Below are positions 17,358 through 21,439 of a stretch of 21,439 nucleotides of DNA, piece after piece. The position numbers and the translations under genes are program-made. Positions within the stretch are counted from its first letter, which is position 1; every line of letters begins with the position of its first letter. The notes below the pieces were generated by a model. It saw only the letters and a program-made list of their open reading frames with translations. It searched no databases and was not told where the DNA came from. The stretch comes from JAMCRM01 sp041685075 (GTDB lineage Bacteria; Acidobacteriota; Terriglobia; Bryobacterales; Bryobacteraceae), in the NCBI GenBank assembly GCA_041685075.1, contig JAWLGN010000062.1, forward strand, positions 1 through 21,439, given 5' to 3'.

Positions 17358-18314
17358 ATGCACATCAACCTGACCAGCACGCTCAAGGGATCCTTGCTCG
17401 AGGGTTTCTTCCCCGCCGGATGGGACCTGGCGAAGATCGATGCCTGCTGCGCGAATCCTCCGGAGGCCGTTCTGGAGCGCCAGTCCTGGTGGCATGCGGG
17501 CTTCCAGCCGGTGCCCTGCGAGACGCTGGCGGATTTCAACACCATGCTGGGGCATGAAATCGCCATGCAGATCCGCCGCACGCGGCAGGAGGGACGCAAG
17601 CTGGCCCTCATCCTCCCGGTCGGCCCCATGGGCATGTATCGCTGGGCGGTTTATTTCCTGAAAGAGTGGGGCGTGGCCTGCGACCACGTCTCCGGCTTCA
17701 ACATGGACGAGTGGTGCGATGCCGAAGGCAACACGCTGCCGCCGGACAATCCCGGCGCCTTCCGCTTCGCCATGGAAGATGCCTTCTACGGCCCGTTGGG
17801 CGAGCGAACGGTGCCTCCGGCGCAGCGCCACTTTGCCACCCGCGAAGTGCTGCCCACCTATGCCGAGCGCATCGCCGCGCTGCGGGCCGAGGGCGCGGAG
17901 CTGCAGGTGATCTTCGGCATCGGCCGGGTGTTTCACATCGCTTTCTGGGAGCCGCACTTCGCCGCCGAGTTCCAGAGCGACGAAGAATGGAAGCGGCCGA
18001 CTCACCGGCTGGCGGCGAAACTGCATCCCCTCACCATCGAGCAGAACGCCATCACCAGTTTCAAGAGCCGCACCACCCTGGTGCCCGCACGCGCCAACAC
18101 CATCGGGCCGGGCCTGTTTCTCGAGGCGGACCGGATCATCGGCGGCGCCGACGGCGCCCTCGGGCGCGGCATGCAATGGCAGGGCACCAGCCTGTGGGTG
18201 ACTCTGCGCTACGGGCCCAACCGCTGGGTGCCGAGCAGCTTTATGCCGACCCTGCCGGGCCGCCTCTTCTTCCTGAAGGAACTGGCGGGCCCGCTGGTCG
18301 CCGAGTGTAACTGA
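17358..18314 (+). CDS. NagB-like (glucosamine-6-phosphate deaminase/isomerase fold) protein with altered active site
   Basis: A 318-residue protein of the NagB/RpiA/CoA-transferase-like fold, cytoplasmic. Clear NagB landmarks are L-P-V-G-P-M-G-M-Y-R (86-95), F-N-M-D-E-W (114-119) and G-I-G-x-x-x-H-I-A-F-x-E-P (187-199). D117, H193 and E198 match the conserved D72, H143 and E148 of E. coli NagB. Two changes stand out. V191 replaces the catalytic-site Asp (D141), and the phosphate-binding loop lacks the Ser-Thr of L-P-T-G-S-T-P. The enzyme therefore may not use a phosphorylated amino sugar. The ATG has AGGAG about 8 bases upstream. Its stop overlaps the next ATG (TGATG). It could be a new isomerase, lyase or binding protein; function not assigned. 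Confidence 0.7.
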   Translation: MHINLTSTLKGSLLEGFFPAGWDLAKIDACCANPPEAVLERQSWWHAGFQPVPCETLADFNTMLGHEIAMQIRRTRQEGRKLALILPVGPMGMYRWAVYFLKEWGVACDHVSGFNMDEWCDAEGNTLPPDNPGAFRFAMEDAFYGPLGERTVPPAQRHFATREVLPTYAERIAALRAEGAELQVIFGIGRVFHIAFWEPHFAAEFQSDEEWKRPTHRLAAKLHPLTIEQNAITSFKSRTTLVPARANTIGPGLFLEADRIIGGADGALGRGMQWQGTSLWVTLRYGPNRWVPSSFMPTLPGRLFFLKELAGPLVAECN

Positions 18315-20734
18315 TGAACCTCTTAACCCAAGCGGCAGTCTGGACGCTTGCGGCCGGATTGGCGCACGCAGCCGCGGCGGGCGATGCCCCGCGCGCCCCN
18401 NNNNNNNNNCGGGCGGCGGGTGGGCCGCCCCCCCGCGGGGGGGGCGCGCCCGCCCGCGCCCCCCATACGCCTCCCATCGACGTGCCCGCGGTGCGGGCCG
18501 AACACCCGCGGCTGGTCTTTCACGCTCGCGGGCGCGGCGGCTCCAGGACCTTCAACGACGTCAGAAGGCTGTACCGCAGAGACAAGACCTTCGCCGCCAT
18601 CTTCGGCCAGGCGCTGGAGGCCTGCGAGCGCCCGAGCCATCCGGCCATGGCCGCGGCCTGCTGGATCGTCTCCGGCGACGACCGCCACGCCCACACCGCT
18701 GCGCGCATGCTGCTCGAGGGAAACCTGACAGAGACGGTGCCTGGCAGCTATTCGAACGTGTGGTCGTTCGCGCTGGCATGGGACTGGCTGTACCATCACC
18801 CGGCGCTCGCCGGCGGAGTGCGGGAGCGGGCCGCCGCACGCATCGCCGAGCGGCTGGATGGCGAACTGGCGGGGCTCGATGGAACCTATATGGCGCTCTG
18901 GCACGGCCGCAACCAGGCGGCCAACGGAGCCATGGTGGCGGCACTCGCGCTGGCCGAGCTGCCGGGGCAGGACGTGGCGCTGCGGCGCGCCGGGGGCCAC
19001 TATGCCGAGACGCTTCGGGCGCTCGATTTCTCCGAAGGCTGGCCGGAAGGGGCCAGCTACTGGATCTACAATCGCGCCCTGCCCTATGCGTTGGCGGCGG
19101 ACTGCTTCATATCGGCCACCGGCAGGGACTCCTTCGCCGGCATCGACATCCGCGGGGTGATGCGGAAGATCGGGCTCTGGACGCTTTACTCCTACGGTCC
19201 CAATGGCGTTTTTGAGCCCTATGGCGACTCCGCCGGATCGCTGCGGCTGGGGGAAACCGGCATGTGGGAGGCCAGCATGGACTACTTCGCCCGCCTCTCG
19301 CGCGATCCCGGGCTGGTTGCCGGGGCCGACTACCTGCGCTCGCGGTCGCCGGCGCCCTACGGCAAGCGCCCCATCCACTGGTACATCGCCCTGGCTTACG
19401 ATCCTTCGCTGCGGCCCCGCGGCAGCTACGACCCGCGGCGCGCCCACCTGTGGCTGCGGGCGAACATGCCGCAGGCCATGCTGTTCGGCCGCGACTCGCT
19501 GGGGGTAGCCTTCCTGCGCGGAACCTGGGGCGATCCTGATGAACTGTTCGCCTCTTTCAAAGCCGGCGACCTGCTGGCGCACCACGACCATTACGACGTG
19601 GGACACTTCAGCATCCAGTTGGGCGGGCTGCTGGCGCCCCTGACGGGTGTCTACGGCGGCGCGTCCTATACCGGCGACTACCGCCTGGGCTATGGTATCC
19701 AGACGGTGGCTTCGAACAGCCTGCTCATCCTGGCGCCGGGAGAGACCGCCCGTAGTCTGGCGGAGCGGAAGGAAAAGGTATGGTCGGCGCTTTCGGGCGG
19801 CCAGCGCGTGATCAGCCCGACGGGTTTCGATTGCCTGAACCTGGCGCACTTCAAAAAGCGGCTTCGCTCGGCGGGGCACCTGGAGCGCGCCACGATCACG
19901 GCGTTCGAGAGCGTTCCCGGGCGCGGCGACTACATCGCCGCCGATATCACCGAGGCTTACAACTCCACGCGTTTTGCCGAGGAGGGCAGAGCCGCCAAGG
20001 TATCCAGGGTGACGCGCCAGTTTCTTTACCTGCGGAATGAGCGGGCGTTTGTGGTTTTCGACCGCGTGGAGACTACGCGCCCCGAGTTCCTGCCGAAGTT
20101 TCTGTTGCACGCCATGACCAAGCCCCGGGCCGGCGAAGAGAAGCTGCTTGCCGGGAGCGGCCCGGATAACGGCATCCTGGAGGTCTCCGGCCGCACGGTG
20201 CGGTTCGACGGTGAACGCGGCGTCCTGACGCAGCGGATTCTATTGCCCGAGCGCGCGCGCACGCTCCTGGTCGGCGGGCCGGACTACGCCGCCTACGTGG
20301 AGCACGACGGCGACCAGTCCGACGGCTTTGACGGCATCAATCTCCGGCCGGAGCGCCCGGGGCGCGATAATGCCAAGCCGGACGGTAAGTGGCGGATCGA
20401 AGTGGAGCCTGCCGCGGGCGGCACGTCCCACCGGTTTCTGAACGTGCTGCTGCCGGCGCTGGCCAGTGAGCGCGCCGAAGAGCCCCGCGTCGAATTGCTC
20501 ACAGCGAACGACGGCGTCGTGGCGGTGCGGGTCGGAAACAGTCTGGCGGTGATGTCCAACGAAGGCAATCCGCTCGACAGAGTCGCGCTCGACCCGGGCG
20601 CCGACCTTGAGTGCTGGCTCCTGGACGCAGTACCCGGCGCGACCTACCGCATTGGCAACCGAACGGTCCGGGCAAGCGCCGAGGGAGTTCTCCGGTTCGA
20701 CTGGCGCCGTGGGGAGCGGGAAGTGAGGCGGTAG
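18314..20734 (+). CDS. Heparinase II/III-like polysaccharide lyase family protein (contains an assembly gap)
   Basis: Predicted about 806 residues including placeholders. A signal peptide (residues 1-20, ending AHA) indicates export. The N-terminal alpha/alpha toroid includes W-H-G-R-N-Q-A-A-N-G and Y-S-N-V-W-S-F-A-L-A-W-D-W-L-Y, and the C-terminal beta-sandwich starts near F-K-A-G-D-L-L-A-H-H-D-H-Y-D (about 415-428), as in PL12/PL15/PL17/PL21-type heparinase II/III relatives that cleave uronic-acid glycans by beta-elimination. The ATG overlaps the TGA of the NagB-like gene, so translation is coupled. Ten Ns at 18400-18409 interrupt codons 29-32, and the frame across them is not secured by sequence. 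The Gly/Pro/Arg-rich stretch of about residues 33-50 is probably artefact. Substrate unknown. Confidence 0.82.
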   Translation: MNLLTQAAVWTLAAGLAHAAAAGDAPRAXXXXRAAGGPPPRGGGAPARAPHTPPIDVPAVRAEHPRLVFHARGRGGSRTFNDVRRLYRRDKTFAAIFGQALEACERPSHPAMAAACWIVSGDDRHAHTAARMLLEGNLTETVPGSYSNVWSFALAWDWLYHHPALAGGVRERAAARIAERLDGELAGLDGTYMALWHGRNQAANGAMVAALALAELPGQDVALRRAGGHYAETLRALDFSEGWPEGASYWIYNRALPYALAADCFISATGRDSFAGIDIRGVMRKIGLWTLYSYGPNGVFEPYGDSAGSLRLGETGMWEASMDYFARLSRDPGLVAGADYLRSRSPAPYGKRPIHWYIALAYDPSLRPRGSYDPRRAHLWLRANMPQAMLFGRDSLGVAFLRGTWGDPDELFASFKAGDLLAHHDHYDVGHFSIQLGGLLAPLTGVYGGASYTGDYRLGYGIQTVASNSLLILAPGETARSLAERKEKVWSALSGGQRVISPTGFDCLNLAHFKKRLRSAGHLERATITAFESVPGRGDYIAADITEAYNSTRFAEEGRAAKVSRVTRQFLYLRNERAFVVFDRVETTRPEFLPKFLLHAMTKPRAGEEKLLAGSGPDNGILEVSGRTVRFDGERGVLTQRILLPERARTLLVGGPDYAAYVEHDGDQSDGFDGINLRPERPGRDNAKPDGKWRIEVEPAAGGTSHRFLNVLLPALASERAEEPRVELLTANDGVVAVRVGNSLAVMSNEGNPLDRVALDPGADLECWLLDAVPGATYRIGNRTVRASAEGVLRFDWRRGEREVRR
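18400..18409. other. Assembly gap (10 Ns)
   Basis: Ten Ns lie inside the heparinase-like gene. The bases just before are C-rich and those after (18410-18464) are nearly all G and C with runs of 7-8. Ten is a common default for gaps of unknown size, so the real missing length is not known. Confidence 0.95.
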
Positions 20735-20777
20735 TTCTGGCGCAGCAAAGGTCCCCTTGACGTTTGCCGCGAGGGTT

Positions 20778-20796
20778 CTTGCAATAAACCTGCAAG
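20778..20796 (+). terminator. Small hairpin after the heparinase-like gene
   Basis: CTTGCA (20778-20783) and TGCAAG (20791-20796) form a 6-bp stem with a 7-base loop, 43 bases after the stop of the heparinase-like gene. No T-tract follows, so termination by it alone is doubtful. Confidence 0.25.
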
Positions 20797-20869
20797 CCGA
20801 GCGAACTGGTTACCGGTTGGACCCTGCTTCCGGGCCACGTCCGTCAGCGGAAACGGCTATCCGGCCTGA

Positions 20870-20889
20870 AAAAGCCGGTATCGGCTTTC
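20870..20889 (-). terminator. Intrinsic terminator for tRNA-Pro (possibly bidirectional)
   Basis: AAAGCCG (20872-20878) and CGGCTTT (20883-20889) form a perfect 7-bp stem around a 4-base loop. Read on the minus strand the stem is followed by T residues (five As at 20870-20874 on the + strand). It lies about 60 bases after the 3' end of the minus-strand tRNA. It could also end the + strand heparinase operon. Confidence 0.6.
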
Positions 20890-20949
20890 TGCGGGCTTTC
20901 GGGCTTGTATACTTTTACGGGAGAACTGCTGGTAAGTTATTGAAAAGGT

Positions 20950-21027
20950 TGGTCGGGGCGAGTGGATTCGAACCACCGACCTCCTGGTCCCGAACCAGGC
21001 GCTCTAGCCAGGCTGAGCCACGCCCCG
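20950..21027 (-). tRNA. tRNA-Pro (anticodon CGG), CCA encoded
   Basis: Read on the minus strand, a 7-bp acceptor stem (CGGGGCG with CGCCCCG, 21021-21027 and 20954-20960), a D-arm, an anticodon stem CCTGG/CCAGG around the loop TTCGGGA, and a T-arm with TTCGAAT. The loop positions 34-36 are CGG, decoding CCG proline codons. The discriminator base is A (20953) and the CCA tail is encoded (20950-20952). The cloverleaf is complete. Confidence 0.95.
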
Positions 21028-21036
21028 ATCATCTAC

Positions 21037-21066
21037 AGTGTAGTCCACCGGAGGGGGCGTAGACAA
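21037..21066 (-). promoter_or_regulatory. Possible promoter of tRNA-Pro
   Basis: On the minus strand, TTGTCT (21061-21066) and TACACT (21037-21042) are 18 bases apart, each matching 4 of 6 consensus bases, with the -10 ending 9 bases before the tRNA. An 11-bp palindrome (CTACAGTGTAG, 21033-21043) covers the -10. Confidence 0.4.
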
Positions 21067-21095
21067 GCGGGCCCGTGGGCGGCTAGGATCGTGTC

Positions 21096-21439
21096 GTGAC
21101 CGGAAGCGAGCAGTTGCGGGAGTTGCCGGCGGTCCATGAACTCGCCGAACGGCTGGCCGCCTCGGAGGTGGGGCGCGGCATGCCGCGCGAACGGGTGGTC
21201 GCGGGGGCACGGCGGGCGGTTGAGGAGACCCGCGCAGCCATCCGCGGCGGCAGCGGGCACCCCGGGGAGGCGGAAAGCCGCGCCGCCCGGGCGCTTGCCG
21301 CGCTCGCTCGTCCCTCGCTGCGTTGCGTCATCAACGCCACAGGCGTGGTGCTCCATACCAACCTGGGGCGGGCGCCGCTCGGTCCCGTCGCCTTCCACCC
21401 CGGCTATACCAACCTGGAGTACGATCTCGCCGCAGGGCG
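21096..21439 (+). CDS. selA: SelA, L-seryl-tRNA(Sec) selenium transferase (5' part, runs off the end)
   Basis: The first 114 codons of the PLP-dependent enzyme that turns Ser-tRNA(Sec) into Sec-tRNA(Sec), needed for selenocysteine insertion. The N-terminal SelA domain (LRELPAVHELAERL, then an arginine/alanine-rich helical region) is followed by the signature V-I-N-A-T-G-V-V-L-H-T-N-L-G-R-A-P-L and then Y-T-N-L-E-Y-D-L. The start is GTG at 21096; an in-frame TAG at 21084 excludes any longer reading frame and no nearer start fits. The segment between the two motifs is about 6 residues shorter than in E. coli SelA. The PLP lysine lies beyond the window. Presence implies that selB and a tRNA(Sec) exist elsewhere in the genome. 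Confidence 0.88.
   Translation, partial: MTGSEQLRELPAVHELAERLAASEVGRGMPRERVVAGARRAVEETRAAIRGGSGHPGEAESRAARALAALARPSLRCVINATGVVLHTNLGRAPLGPVAFHPGYTNLEYDLAAG

Noticed and set aside
15053..17635. 860-codon minus-strand open frame opposite the M20 and decarboxylase genes
   Set aside because: Shadow of two well-supported + strand genes; no recognisable domain, low-complexity composition.
20950..21027. tRNA(Sec), suggested by the neighbouring selA
   Set aside because: The cloverleaf is a normal length tRNA with anticodon CGG, not TCA, and lacks a long variable arm.
20757..21062. Open frame of 101 codons on the + strand across the tRNA
   Set aside because: Its C-terminal half (GASGFEPPTSWSRTRRSSQAE) is the antisense translation of tRNA-Pro, a well-known false protein. 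No ribosome-binding site or family signal supports it.

Overview
This is a high-GC bacterial chromosomal window, most likely from an Acidobacteriota of the Bryobacterales/Solibacter type. That placement is an inference from gene content: several exported DUF1080 (PF06439, 3-keto-disaccharide hydrolase family) proteins, exported Gfo/Idh/MocA oxidoreductases, a Tat-exported sulfatase, a heparinase II/III-like protein, a ROK repressor and selA. Planctomycetota or Verrucomicrobiota use similar gene sets and are not excluded. The window appears to come from a scaffold: there is a run of 10 Ns at 18400-18409, with G/C homopolymer sequence beside it and at base 1.

Region 1 (1-5373, + strand) is protein quality control: hsp20, clpB, htpX, then an RlmI-like methyltransferase 7 bases after htpX. 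A near-consensus sigma70 promoter precedes hsp20 and overlaps a sequence resembling a HAIR (HspR) operator. A hairpin with a T-tract separates hsp20 from clpB, and a perfect hairpin lies in the last codons of clpB.

Region 2 (5370-9705) holds a minus-strand sulfatase broken by an in-frame stop and carrying a lost metal ligand, a divergent DUF1080 lipoprotein candidate, and a minus-strand pair of an exported Gfo/Idh/MocA protein and a histidine phosphatase.

Region 3 (9822-13494, + strand) holds a ROK repressor with an operator-like palindrome just before it, then a tight run DUF1080 - Gfo/Idh/MocA - DUF1080. All three have export signals. This composition fits a periplasmic module that oxidises a glycoside at C3 and then cleaves the 3-keto product. 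A small exported Dabb-domain protein follows.

Region 4 (14103-20734, + strand) is the most unusual part. A TTGACA-17-TACTAT promoter carries, between its hexamers, a second copy of the palindrome found before the ROK gene. It drives an M20 amidohydrolase, a PLP-dependent decarboxylase, a NagB-fold protein with altered active-site positions, and an exported heparinase II/III-like lyase. I read regions 3 and 4 as a candidate ROK-controlled pathway for an amino- or uronic-acid-containing glycan. The substrate is not known.

Region 5 (20735-21439) holds a tRNA-Pro(CGG) with encoded CCA on the minus strand, a terminator candidate for it, and the 5' part of selA running off the end. There is no stretch over 300 bases without a gene. 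I saw no CRISPR array, insertion sequence, rRNA or phage gene.
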